A stretch of 64,000 nucleotides of DNA from Methylosarcina fibrata AML-C10 (GCF_000372865.1 NZ_KB889965.1:28719-92718), one strand, 5' to 3'. Counted from the first letter of the stretch, positions 47,512 to 59,706 are shown. Program-made: numbers and translations. The notes: generated by a model from the letters alone, not told the origin.

Positions 47512-47652
47512 ACATGCATATTTTCACTTTGTCAAAATATTGTGTATGGCGAGAAAGTAATGCTATCCGAATTTTTCTTTTAACCGCCCGCAATCAACGA
47601 TTAGGGTTTATGGTATAGTCCGTATGACAAGTCATACAATCAAGGTGACACT
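47512..47652. other. TA promoter region
   Basis: 141 bases, AT-rich relative to neighbours. Carries a TATAGT -10-like box (47614-47619) without a good -35, and the operator palindrome at 47622-47637. No additional gene. Confidence 0.4.
47622..47637. promoter_or_regulatory. Palindromic operator for the RHH antitoxin
   Basis: GTATGAC-AA-GTCATAC, perfect 7-bp arms, just downstream of the -10-like box and 15 bases before the antitoxin start. RHH antitoxins bind such short palindromes to repress their own operon. Confidence 0.6.
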
Positions 47653-47910
47653 ATGAGAATCAATGCCCGTTTAGACGAAATTCACGAACAAAAACTGCTT
47701 GCCATTCAGCAGGCGACTTCATTGAGCACGTCGGAAATCATCAAGCAGGCGCTGGATTTGCTGTATGAAAAAACGACTTTGAGCGATAAAGAAAAAAACC
47801 GGAAACTACTTGAGAAACTGTCGGGCATCGGCCACGGTCCGGCGGACGGCTCGGTCAATTATAAAAAATACGTAGCGGAATATTTGGATGAAAAATTCGA
47901 TCATCGCTGA
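47653..47910 (+). CDS. Ribbon-helix-helix antitoxin
   Basis: 85 residues. Beta strand MRINARLDEI, then helix QKLLAIQQATSLSTSEIIKQALDLLY, the RHH fold of DNA-binding antitoxins. The C-terminal charged half (VNYKKYVAEYLDEKF) would wrap the partner toxin. Overlaps the PIN gene by 23 bases, which indicates a TA pair. Confidence 0.82.
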   Translation: MRINARLDEIHEQKLLAIQQATSLSTSEIIKQALDLLYEKTTLSDKEKNRKLLEKLSGIGHGPADGSVNYKKYVAEYLDEKFDHR

Positions 47911-48319
47911 TACAGGGTTCTGGTATGCCCTGATCTGCGAAGATGACGCATTTCATCAGCGCGCCATGGATGCGATGCAGGAGCTGAATGCTCCTTTGAT
48001 ATGCACATGGCCGGTCATCAGCGAAACGTGTTACTTATTGCAAGCCCGGGTTTCCTCTCAGGCTGCGTTCGAGTTTTTGTCGTCTGGCAATGAAGGATTG
48101 TATGAAGTCTATCCGATCAAAACCGAACAAATTCATCGACTGGTCAAGTTGATGCAAAAATACGCCGACCTGCCGATGGATTTGGCCGATGCCTCGCTGG
48201 TTCTGCTTGCCGAGGAGATCGGCCACGGACGTATTCTCTCGACCGACCGGCGCGACTTTAAAACCTACCGATGGAAAAACCACAAACCGTTTCAAAACCT
48301 GCTGCTGCCGGACGACTGA
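47888..48319 (+). CDS. PIN-domain ribonuclease toxin
   Basis: 143 residues. PIN acidic residues: Asp8 (IIADTGFWYAL), Glu46 region (WPVISETCYLL), DLADASLVLLAEE near 98 and ILSTDRRDF near 118. VapC-type toxins cleave tRNA or rRNA under Mg2+. Forms a pair with the preceding RHH protein. Confidence 0.82.
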   Translation: MKNSIIADTGFWYALICEDDAFHQRAMDAMQELNAPLICTWPVISETCYLLQARVSSQAAFEFLSSGNEGLYEVYPIKTEQIHRLVKLMQKYADLPMDLADASLVLLAEEIGHGRILSTDRRDFKTYRWKNHKPFQNLLLPDD

Positions 48320-48345
48320 TTCGGCTTCGATAAGAAACTCATGCC

Positions 48346-48720
48346 ATGACCGATCTGCTGCAACAAATCGCCAAACTTGCCGAAAATGACCCTGATATTG
48401 CGGTCGTCTGGCTCTACGGTTCGCGCGCGAAAGGCAACGCCCATGCGTCCAGCGATTACGATCTGGCTGTAGCGTTTAATCGCTTTATCAAGGACGACCC
48501 GGTCGAAAAGCGGCTCCGGCCCGAGTGTTTGGCGCTGGACTGGCAACAGGCTTTGGGCCTGCATGATTTTCAGTTGTCCGTGGTGGACATCAATCAGGCG
48601 CCGATCCCTCTGGCTTTTGAAATCGTTCAGGCGGATAAGGTGATTTTTTGCCGCGATGAAGACCGGCTCTGGCTGGAAACGCTTCGCATTCATAGCCGCA
48701 TGGAGCTGGATTATGCCTAA
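48346..48720 (+). CDS. mntA: MntA-type nucleotidyltransferase antitoxin
   Basis: 124 residues. Minimal nucleotidyltransferase with the catalytic motif GSRAKG (residues 25-30) and SSDYDLAV (Asp38, Asp40). MntA adds AMP groups to the HepT toxin next to its active site and so silences it. The stop overlaps the HEPN gene by 8 bases. Confidence 0.87.
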   Translation: MTDLLQQIAKLAENDPDIAVVWLYGSRAKGNAHASSDYDLAVAFNRFIKDDPVEKRLRPECLALDWQQALGLHDFQLSVVDINQAPIPLAFEIVQADKVIFCRDEDRLWLETLRIHSRMELDYA

Positions 48721-49135
48721 AGCCTATCTCGACTCGATCGAGCAACACAGCCGGGAATGCCGGGAAGATCTGGATGCCTTGTCTGTTATGGCCGCAGAGC
48801 GTCCATTCAGCCGGATTGAGCGGCGCGCTGCCGAACGGGCTTTGCAGGTATTGATAGAAGCCTGCATCGGAGCGGCAAAATTTTGGTTAAAGGCCGAACA
48901 TCTTAACCTGCCGGTGGACGCCTACGAAAGTTTCGCCAAACTGGCCGAATTGCAAAAGATATCGCTGAATGAACTGAAGCAGTGGCGCAAAATTGTAGGT
49001 ATGCGCAATGCATTGGTGCACGATTATCTGACTATCGACGCCGACTTGTTACGGACTGTTTTGGCCGAACGGTCGTATGATTTTCTGATCGATTTTATTT
49101 TGAAGGTCAAGCAGCAATGTACGCCTCAACACTAA
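48713..49135 (+). CDS. hepT: HepT-type HEPN ribonuclease toxin
   Basis: 140 residues from ATG 48713. Four-helix HEPN fold with the catalytic motif RNALVHDY (Arg98, His103, Tyr105), matching RX4HXY. Tyr105 is the usual AMPylation target of MntA. It sits 19 bases before cas1, in the same direction. Confidence 0.87.
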   Translation: MPKAYLDSIEQHSRECREDLDALSVMAAERPFSRIERRAAERALQVLIEACIGAAKFWLKAEHLNLPVDAYESFAKLAELQKISLNELKQWRKIVGMRNALVHDYLTIDADLLRTVLAERSYDFLIDFILKVKQQCTPQH

Positions 49136-49154
49136 CCGAACAAGGTAATTCCTC

Positions 49155-50352
<1,198 letters not shown>

Positions 50353-50437
50353 CAATTTAATCTTAATAAATTGGCAAAAAATCGGTAGAAATTTGAAGGC
50401 GATTATTTCGCTTTATTAACAATGTGATAAGATAAGT
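50353..50437 (+). promoter_or_regulatory. CRISPR leader
   Basis: 85 AT-rich bases between cas2 and the first repeat. Repeat orientation, with cas genes upstream and the 5' handle ATGAACCG at the 3' end of each repeat, places transcription on the plus strand. An IHF-like site lies at 50417-50429. Confidence 0.85.
50417..50429 (-). promoter_or_regulatory. Candidate IHF-binding site in the leader
   Basis: On the minus strand this reads TATCACATTGTTA, matching the IHF consensus WATCAANNNNTTR at all but one position. It lies 8 bases before the first repeat, within the distance at which IHF bends the leader for Cas1-Cas2 in E. coli. Confidence 0.55.
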
Positions 50438-53400
50438 CCGTTCCCCACGAGCGTGGGGATGAACCGCAGGCGGTGTGGAAACATTCACATGCTGGAAACC
50501 GTTCCCCACGAGCGTGGGGATGAACCGCGGGCCTTGTCCTATACCGTCGATACATCAAGCCGTTCCCCACGAGCGTGGGGATGAACCGACGCCGTATAAC
50601 GCAGAGCTAACCGGACCGCACCGTTCCCCACGAGCGTGGGGATGAACCGTCGTTCGATCTGCTGACGCGAAAGGCAGGTCCCCGTTCCCCACGAGCGTGG
50701 GGATGAACCGCCGCCGACGCAGGGCGCCGTATTCTAAGCAGTCCGTTCCCCACGAGCGTGGGGATGAACCGCTTACCACCGAACCTCCGGATCTTACCAC
50801 CGAACCGTTCCCCACGAGCGTGGGGATGAACCGTATTCCAATTCTTTCGCATAGGCCGGATTAACCCGTTCCCCACGAGCGTGGGGATGAACCGGAACAG
50901 GGCGTAAATCTCCTGGTTACGGCGGGCCGTTCCCCACGAGCGTGGGGATGAACCGTAATCGATACCAACGGCCATAACAGCGGAGTACCGTTCCCCACGA
51001 GCGTGGGGATGAACCGTGGTTCCTATGAGCGTCTTGATTGAGGAAGGTCCGTTCCCCACGAGCGTGGGGATGAACCGTCACGGAAATATTGAGTGGCGAC
51101 AACGTCGGCCCGTTCCCCACGAGCGTGGGGATGAACCGGCCATACCGGGCTGGGACACGATCAATACCCTCCGTTCCCCACGAGCGTGGGGATGAACCGC
51201 TGTTCATTCTGGCCAATGAGGTGTTGAGTCGCCGTTCCCCACGAGCGTGGGGATGAACCGACGCACTACGCAAAACCGCCACGGATCGGCATCCGTTCCC
51301 CACGAGCGTGGGGATGAACCGATAACGGTTTAATTTTGGTCATGTTAACTGCCCCGTTCCCCACGAGCGTGGGGATGAACCGTCCATCATGGCGATTTCA
51401 CCTACAGTTTTACACCGTTCCCCACGAGCGTGGGGATGAACCGGCTTTGGCTTTAGATACGCCGATTCCAACTCCCCGTTCCCCACGAGCGTGGGGATGA
51501 ACCGGGGGGCTGATGGCTCAGGTCATTCCATTGGCCCCGTTCCCCACGAGCGTGGGGATGAACCGTTGGTTATCAGCATTCAACGGACCTTGTACGGCCG
51601 TTCCCCACGAGCGTGGGGATGAACCGGCGTGCGCACGGGCGGCGGATATCTATTTTTCCCGTTCCCCACGAGCGTGGGGATGAACCGTCATCATCAACGG
51701 AACGGAATATCAGGGGGATCCGTTCCCCACGAGCGTGGGGATGAACCGCCAGATGGCGTAATGCCGAGCAGCTTAACCAGCCGTTCCCCACGAGCGTGGG
51801 GATGAACCGGCGAACGAGACCTATGCCAACGCGGTGAAGGTCCGTTCCCCACGAGCGTGGGGATGAACCGAAAATTAGCGCCGCCGTATTAGCAAAAGCA
51901 TCCCGTTCCCCACGAGCGTGGGGATGAACCGGACACAGAGGAGTTTTTCCAGTTCAACACGCCCCGTTCCCCACGAGCGTGGGGATGAACCGCCAACAGC
52001 AAAGTCGGGCAGACGCTGTTTCAGCCGTTCCCCACGAGCGTGGGGATGAACCGGTGAAACTATGGGAATTCTCGCAACAATTTTACCGTTCCCCACGAGC
52101 GTGGGGATGAACCGAATAATAAAACCTTCATTACAAATATGTAATGCCGTTCCCCACGAGCGTGGGGATGAACCGAAAACCGAACCGGTAACCGAGGCAC
52201 CCGTCGACCGTTCCCCACGAGCGTGGGGATGAACCGGCGAGGTCATCGGCGGGGCTGGCGGGAAATTGCCGTTCCCCACGAGCGTGGGGATGAACCGAAA
52301 CAACCGGAAACTTACCACCTGACTTATTCCCGTTCCCCACGAGCGTGGGGATGAACCGCTGTAAATGTAATTACAGTAATTATCTTTTTCCCGTTCCCCA
52401 CGAGCGTGGGGATGAACCGCCTTATCAACATGCGTAAATTTCCAATATCCCCCGTTCCCCACGAGCGTGGGGATGAACCGCCGGTAGTTATCCAGAAACT
52501 CGCCGAGCACCACCGTTCCCCACGAGCGTGGGGATGAACCGCAAAATCAAATCCCAATGACGTTTTCTAGATAACCGTTCCCCACGAGCGTGGGGATGAA
52601 CCGGTATCTTTTTTCGATCAGAGCGCGAGGCTTGTCCGTTCCCCACGAGCGTGGGGATGAACCGGTACAGATTTAAATTTGTAGCAACGGGACAACCCGT
52701 TCCCCACGAGCGTGGGGATGAACCCAGAAAAAATCCGGCGGCGCCCTCGATTATCTGCCGTTCCCCACGAGCGTGGGGATGAACCGGCTTGGACTGTTCT
52801 GAACTCTTGATCTTTCATCCGTTCCCCACGAGCGTGGGGATGAACCGATGAACGCGAACGCCCAATTGCTTTATGACCACCGTTCCCCACGAGCGTGGGG
52901 ATGAACCGCCGCGCATCGAGGATATGCACGCGCTTGGTCGACCGTTCCCCACGAGCGTGGGGATGAACCGAGAAAATTGGTTACATTGGCGCCAATGCCA
53001 AGCCGTTCCCCACGAGCGTGGGGATGAACCAGGCATTCAACGGGTAAGCGGAGGCAACATGAGCCGTTCCCCACGAGCGTGGGGATGAACCGGACATACA
53101 GAGGGCGCTGGGCGAGGTGAAAAGCCGTTCCCCACGAGCGTGGGGATGAACCGATTTATTTGAGATTGTCGCGGCTGCGGGAAAGCCGTTCCCCACGAGC
53201 GTGGGGATGAACCGAGTACGGGCGGGATTGTCCGGATTTAAAGCGCCCGTTCCCCACGAGCGTGGGGATGAACCGAGCGACGGGCAACAGATGGCAGCTT
53301 CGTTTACCCGTTCCCCACGAGCGTGGGGATGAACCGCGTATTGGGGGAGGACCGATCAAGGCCGGCAACCGTTCCCCACGAGCGTGGGGATGAACCGACC

Positions 53401-56400
53401 TCATTCATTGGCAAAACTGGCACATCTGGCCGTTCCCCACGAGCGTGGGGATGAACCGATCTATTAATTGCGGCCGCGATTGCAAGAAGCCCGTTCCCCA
53501 CGAGCGTGGGGATGAACCGCACTCATTGCCCATTATCGTAACCGAATTAATCCCGTTCCCCACGAGCGTGGGGATGAACCGGCCGCGCAACTGGCCGAAG
53601 CCGAAAAAACCGGCCGTTCCCCACGAGCGTGGGGATGAACCGAATTCACGCTGCTCGTCGACCTCGAGCAGCGGCCGTTCCCCACGAGCGTGGGGATGAA
53701 CCGACATGGCTGTGCTTAACAACAACAGCACGCAGCCGTTCCCCACGAGCGTGGGGATGAACCGTATTTTCTTTTCATCGGCCAGGGCGCGACCCACCGT
53801 TCCCCACGAGCGTGGGGATGAACCGCATCAGCAGGGACCATCGTCACGCATCACGCGCCGTTCCCCACGAGCGTGGGGATGAACCGTCGGCAATTAAAGC
53901 GCAGCATCCGGAGGCTCACCGTTCCCCACGAGCGTGGGGATGAACCGAACCCGTTGAGGTCATGCCTGAATAACGCCATCCGTTCCCCACGAGCGTGGGG
54001 ATGAACCGCTCAGCGCTTTCCTCCTGAGCGGCCGCCAATTCCGTTCCCCACGAGCGTGGGGATGAACCGCCGGGACACCGGTTCCCAGCCATGCCTAGCC
54101 ACCGTTCCCCACGAGCGTGGGGATGAACCGCATCCAGGGCTTTTGCCTGAGCCTTTAGCATCCCGTTCCCCACGAGCGTGGGGATGAACCGGCGGCGGCC
54201 GCGTTGTCGTTGGTCGCCGTGTACCGTTCCCCACGAGCGTGGGGATGAACCGACCGACGACAAAGACGAAAACCAATTCAACCACCGTTCCCCACGAGCG
54301 TGGGGATGAACCGCCGATCTTTTGAAAAAGGCGTTCGGAACGGATCCGTTCCCCACGAGCGTGGGGATGAACCGTTACTGATCAGATCCTATCTTCCGCC
54401 GGACAACCGTTCCCCACGAGCGTGGGGATGAACCGCACAAGCTGGCGTTCGAAGTGACCAGTCCGGACCGTTCCCCACGAGCGTGGGGATGAACCGTAGA
54501 CGTGCCGTAAGCGCCTTGAATCAATTGTCCGTTCCCCACGAGCGTGGGGATGAACCGATTGAGTTTGCGCGATCGGCTGGAGAGCTAAACCGTTCCCCAC
54601 GAGCGTGGGGATGAACCGAACTATGTCAGTTGGGCCTGGATTCTCCGTTGCCGTTCCCCACGAGCGTGGGGATGAACCGCAAAAAAAGCTACCTTGACCG
54701 CTCTGTCAGAACCGTTCCCCACGAGCGTGGGGATGAACCGCGTACTTATACATGGCTTAACAGTTCCGTTGTCCGTTCCCCACGAGCGTGGGGATGAACC
54801 GTAGTGGGTTTAGGTGAATATAATTTGTCTGAGCCGTTCCCCACGAGCGTGGGGATGAACCGTCGGTCTAAGAGGGTGTTTTTGCGGTGTTTTCCCGTTC
54901 CCCACGAGCGTGGGGATGAACCGGCACGGTGCCGCTGTTTGATGCGCCTGCAGACCCGTTCCCCACGAGCGTGGGGATGAACCGGATGTATATAATAATA
55001 TGGTGGCGGTCGAGAACCGTTCCCCACGAGCGTGGGGATGAACCGCTAAACGAATACGACGAGGATGAAAAGCGGGTCCGTTCCCCACGAGCGTGGGGAT
55101 GAACCGCCGCTGTTTTTGAGTTTAATACCATCATATTCCCGTTCCCCACGAGCGTGGGGATGAACCGTTTTTAGAGGCCATTAGGCGTGGCAAGGCGATC
55201 CGTTCCCCACGAGCGTGGGGATGAACCGCAAGTTACTTATTGCAAGAATGTTTTGCTGGTTCCGTTCCCCACGAGCGTGGGGATGAACCAGGTTCGTTCC
55301 AGCATTCCCATCTTTTTATGCCCCGTTCCCCACGAGCGTGGGGATGAACCGGATTAAAGCATGTAGCGCCTTGCGCCGCAATACCGTTCCCCACGAGCGT
55401 GGGGATGAACCGGTGTCAGGCATTCTGGCCAAAGGGACCAAGGCCCGTTCCCCACGAGCGTGGGGATGAACCGACCGCTAATGCCAAGACGGCTAATAAG
55501 ATGGCCCGTTCCCCACGAGCGTGGGGATGAACCGCCATCGCGGCCAAAAACATCCAGGCCATCCAGCCGTTCCCCACGAGCGTGGGGATGAACCGCCGGC
55601 CCGCTTGCCGGACATTTCAAACCCCGTCCGTTCCCCACGAGCGTGGGGATGAACCGCAAAAACTGTTCACCTCGATGGAACTGACCTCCCGTTCCCCACG
55701 AGCGTGGGGATGAACCGAAGAAAATGCCCAAGTACAAAAACCAAAAGGTCCGTTCCCCACGAGCGTGGGGATGAACCGCCAGCCATTCTTGCTCTTCTTC
55801 GGACACGGCTCCGTTCCCCACGAGCGTGGGGATGAACCGATATAGATTGTATAAACTGAGACAAATGTCTCCCGTTCCCCACGAGCGTGGGGATGAACCG
55901 CAGACCATATCCCATAAATCCGGACTCCCCCTCCGTTCCCCACGAGCGTGGGGATGAACCGATCATACCGGCAACTTCCGTTTGAAGATACCCCCGTTCC
56001 CCACGAGCGTGGGGATGAACCGAGCGCGACGTAAAAGTTGGCCGGGCTCGATTCCCGTTCCCCACGAGCGTGGGGATGAACCGCCAGGCATGGCATCCGT
56101 TGGGATGGCAATGCGCCGTTCCCCACGAGCGTGGGGATGAACCGCAGCGCCTCTTCGATATCCGCTGCCGACTGGCCCGTTCCCCACGAGCGTGGGGATG
56201 AACCGTCATTCCTTCCGTTTTTCGCCAGTTACAGCACCCGTTCCCCACGAGCGTGGGGATGAACCGAACAATGGCAGGCAGCCAGGGCTAAGTGGGAGCC
56301 GTTCCCCACGAGCGTGGGGATGAACCGCCATATCCTGGATAGTGTGGTAACGAAGCCATCCGTTCCCCACGAGCGTGGGGATGAACCGGCGTCTCGTCCA

Positions 56401-58463
56401 TCGCCAGTGCTTCGGCTTTCCCGTTCCCCACGAGCGTGGGGATGAACCGGCAACCACCTGGGATCATCGATTAAAGTCCTTCCGTTCCCCACGAGCGTGG
56501 GGATGAACCGTAAAATTTGATCAGTGCCGTCCGACAACGCCGCCGTTCCCCACGAGCGTGGGGATGAACCGCTCTTGAATCCTTTATCGATGTGGCTGAT
56601 TATCCGTTCCCCACGAGCGTGGGGATGAACCGTATACATAGCATTGGCATGTTTCAGTGACATCCCGTTCCCCACGAGCGTGGGGATGAACCGAAGTTTT
56701 GTTTGATGGGTGCAACCGATGAAGACCGTTCCCCACGAGCGTGGGGATGAACCGGCATTACAAACGATGCGCTAGATGGCGGATGGCCGTTCCCCACGAG
56801 CGTGGGGATGAACCGATGCTCCAGAAAACCGCGCTCGATTTCAGCATCCGTTCCCCACGAGCGTGGGGATGAACCGTTCCGTGCCGAGACTGGTGCTGAT
56901 CGCGTCCACCCGTTCCCCACGAGCGTGGGGATGAACCGACATAGAACAATCTCAACAAACGGATAATATTCCGTTCCCCACGAGCGTGGGGATGAACCAG
57001 GACCAATCGATAACCTGTTGCGCGGTAATGCCCGTTCCCCACGAGCGTGGGGATGAACCGAATTTCAATTTGTTGATCGACGTCGCCAAGACCCGTTCCC
57101 CACGAGCGTGGGGATGAACCGTAGACGTGCCGTAAGCGCCTTGAATCAATTGTCCGTTCCCCACGAGCGTGGGGATGAACCGGCCAATGTCTCTAGGTTC
57201 TGCGCCTGATTTATCCGTTCCCCACGAGCGTGGGGATGAACCGTAATTATCTGCTGGCATCGGGACATCCAGAGACCGTTCCCCACGAGCGTGGGGATGA
57301 ACCGTATAAATGGCGGGCCAATGGCAAATGCAAAACCCGTTCCCCACGAGCGTGGGGATGAACCGAAAAACGATGTCATGTATCTGATTCTCGGGTCCCG
57401 TTCCCCACGAGCGTGGGGATGAACCGATCGATTGCCAGTTGTTCTTTTAAAGCAACGTCCGTTCCCCACGAGCGTGGGGATGAACCGACGTTGAATTTAT
57501 AAACTGCGATGTTTGTCTTCCGTTCCCCACGAGCGTGGGGATGAACCGATATCCGCATGGCAGGACAAAAAAGAAATTGCCCGTTCCCCACGAGCGTGGG
57601 GATGAACCGTCCGCTCTGCGCGTTGATCGGTGGTGGTATCGCCGTTCCCCACGAGCGTGGGGATGAACCGGGTACGCACGGGACCGCGTCCGGAGCGTCC
57701 AGCCGTTCCCCACGAGCGTGGGGATGAACCGGTAACGGTTACAGTTGCAGATTCACTAGCTCCCCGTTCCCCACGAGCGTGGGGATGAACCGCAATAAGT
57801 GTGCCATTCGGAAAAGTGTGATAGCCGTTCCCCACGAGCGTGGGGATGAACCGATTTTATTCCAATAATTGTTTTGTAGGATACTCCGTTCCCCACGAGC
57901 GTGGGGATGAACCGGCAAACTTATGGATATGATCCATGAGTTACAGCCGTTCCCCACGAGCGTGGGGATGAACCGCACAAACTCTGAGTAATATTAGTTT
58001 AACCCAACCGTTCCCCACGAGCGTGGGGATGAACCGAAGCAAACCCTGTGCCAATATTTAAATTGGCACCGTTCCCCACGAGCGTGGGGATGAACCGGCA
58101 ACCCCGTATATGAATCAATCGGTTCGGCGCCGTTCCCCACGAGCGTGGGGATGAACCGTCATCGGAACGCCAGTTCCAGACATTGCAATGCCGTTCCCCA
58201 CGAGCGTGGGGATGAACCGTATGAGATATTGTTATATCCCAAAAATCTTCTCCGTTCCCCACGAGCGTGGGGATGAACCGCTTTGCGTGGCAGCAATATT
58301 ATTAAGATTAAGCCGTTCCCCACGAGCGTGGGGATGAACCGAAATTCAGGATCAAATTAACGCCTATTACAATCCGTTCCCCACGAGCGTGGGGATGAAC
58401 CGTCGGCAGTAGTTAGGGATTGTGCTTGTTCTGTCCGTTCCCCACGAGCGTGGGGATGAACCG
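50438..58463 (+). CRISPR. Type I-E CRISPR array, leader-proximal segment (about 132 repeats)
   Basis: 29-base repeats starting CCGTTCCCCACGAG and ending GGGGATGAACCG, with mostly 32-base spacers (61-base period). First repeat 50438-50466, last 58435-58463. The 7997-base distance equals 131 periods plus 6, consistent with six 33-base spacers. Repeats are near identical; last-base variants lie at 52725 (C), 53031, 55290 and 56999 (A). Spacer at 54497 recurs at 57122. Confidence 0.99.
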
Positions 58464-58561
58464 TAGTGGTACTAGTAGTCAGTCAATTTAAATCAAAAGG
58501 ATATATTGGGCTTGTAAGTCACTCTATAGTGGCATTGATGGTTACTGATTGAGGTCAAGCA

Positions 58562-59038
58562 ATGCCAGCTCTTAAATACAAAGTCAATCTGACTGAAGAC
58601 GAAAAGCGTGGCTTGGAAGCCATGATCAACAAAGGAAAAGCCGCGGCACGCCATCTGACACGCGCGCGAATTTTATTAAAAGCGGCAGCGGGTATTCAGG
58701 ATAAAGACATTATCCAAGCTTTGGGTGTCTCGGAATCAATGGTGTTGACGACGCGCCAACGGTGTGTGGAAGAAGGCCCGGAAGCCGCCCTGAAAGAACG
58801 CCCCCGTCCAGGACGTGCCCCAAAACTGACGGAGAAGCAGGCCGCCCATATTATCGCCTTGGCTTGTAGTGAGGCGCCGACAGGGCATGATCACTGGACC
58901 TTGCGGTTGTTGGCGGACAAAGTGGTGGAATTAGCGTATGCCGACCGTTGCAGCTATGAAACCATCCGTCAGCTTTTAAAAAAACACTCTCAAACCCTGG
59001 CAGAAGCAAGAGTGGTGCATTCCCGAGGTGAGTGCTGA
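58562..59038 (+). CDS. IS630 transposase, N-terminal HTH part
   Basis: 158 residues. Helix-turn-helix DNA-binding region (KDIIQALGVSESMVLTTRQR near residue 55, then ERPRPGRAPKLTEKQA). The frame ends shortly after a run of seven A at 58978-58984, where the catalytic frame takes over. Confidence 0.85.
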   Translation: MPALKYKVNLTEDEKRGLEAMINKGKAAARHLTRARILLKAAAGIQDKDIIQALGVSESMVLTTRQRCVEEGPEAALKERPRPGRAPKLTEKQAAHIIALACSEAPTGHDHWTLRLLADKVVELAYADRCSYETIRQLLKKHSQTLAEARVVHSRGEC

Positions 59039-59675
59039 ATTTGTCGCGGCGATGGAAGACGTGCTGGACCTTTATGAAGAACCCTACGATCCGTTGCGCC
59101 CGGTTGTGTGTTTCGACGAAAGTCCGAAGCAACTCATTGCGGAAGTCCGCCAACCTCTCCCGCCTGAGCCCGGTCAACCGGCCCGCTATGACACCGGCTA
59201 TGAACGGAAAGGCGTCTGCGATTTGATGATGATCTGCGAACCTAAACGCGGTTTTCGGCAGGTGGACATCACCGCGCGGCGGACCAAAATCGAATTCGCG
59301 CACAGCATGAAGCATATCGCTGAACTTTATCCGGACGCGGCGGTGATCCGGGTGGTGCTGGACAATCTGAATACCCATAAAATGGCGTCTTTGTATGAAG
59401 CCTTTCCAGCAGAGCAAGCCCGTGAATTGGCGCGACGGCTGGAGTTCCACTACACGCCCAAGCATGGCAGTTGGCTAAACATCGCTGAGATCGAACTGGC
59501 CGTCTTGTCGAACATGTGTTTATCACAGCGGATACCGGACACAGAGAGCCTCCGGCGTGAGGTCGAAGCCAATATCCTACCGCGCAACACCAAGGCGACG
59601 CCCGTCAATTGGCGATTTACGACGCAACAGGCACGACGTAAACTGGCTCGCCTGTATCCTTGTGTTTCTTCGTGA
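59028..59675 (+). CDS. IS630 transposase, DDE catalytic part
   Basis: 215 residues as an open frame, but the coding similarity begins upstream of its first ATG-like codon (frame reads ...KPWQKQEWCIPEVSAEF). DDE triad: VVCFDESPKQL, VVLDNLNTHKMASLYEAF and KHGSWLNIAEIELAV. Likely expressed as a fusion by a frameshift or transcriptional slippage at the A7 run. Confidence 0.85.
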   Translation: MSAEFVAAMEDVLDLYEEPYDPLRPVVCFDESPKQLIAEVRQPLPPEPGQPARYDTGYERKGVCDLMMICEPKRGFRQVDITARRTKIEFAHSMKHIAELYPDAAVIRVVLDNLNTHKMASLYEAFPAEQARELARRLEFHYTPKHGSWLNIAEIELAVLSNMCLSQRIPDTESLRREVEANILPRNTKATPVNWRFTTQQARRKLARLYPCVSS

Positions 59676-59706
59676 CTGACTACTAGTAGTAGTAGTTCCA
59701 TCGGGA

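Larger units (their letters stand above)
58472..59686 (+). mobile_element. IS630-family insertion sequence inside a CRISPR spacer
   Basis: Terminal inverted repeats CTAGTAGTCAGTCA (58472-58485 and its complement 59673-59686) flanked by TA on both sides (58470-58471, 59687-59688), the TA duplication of the IS630/Tc1 group. Length 1215 bp. Encodes two overlapping transposase frames. Both ends and all catalytic motifs look intact. Confidence 0.92.
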
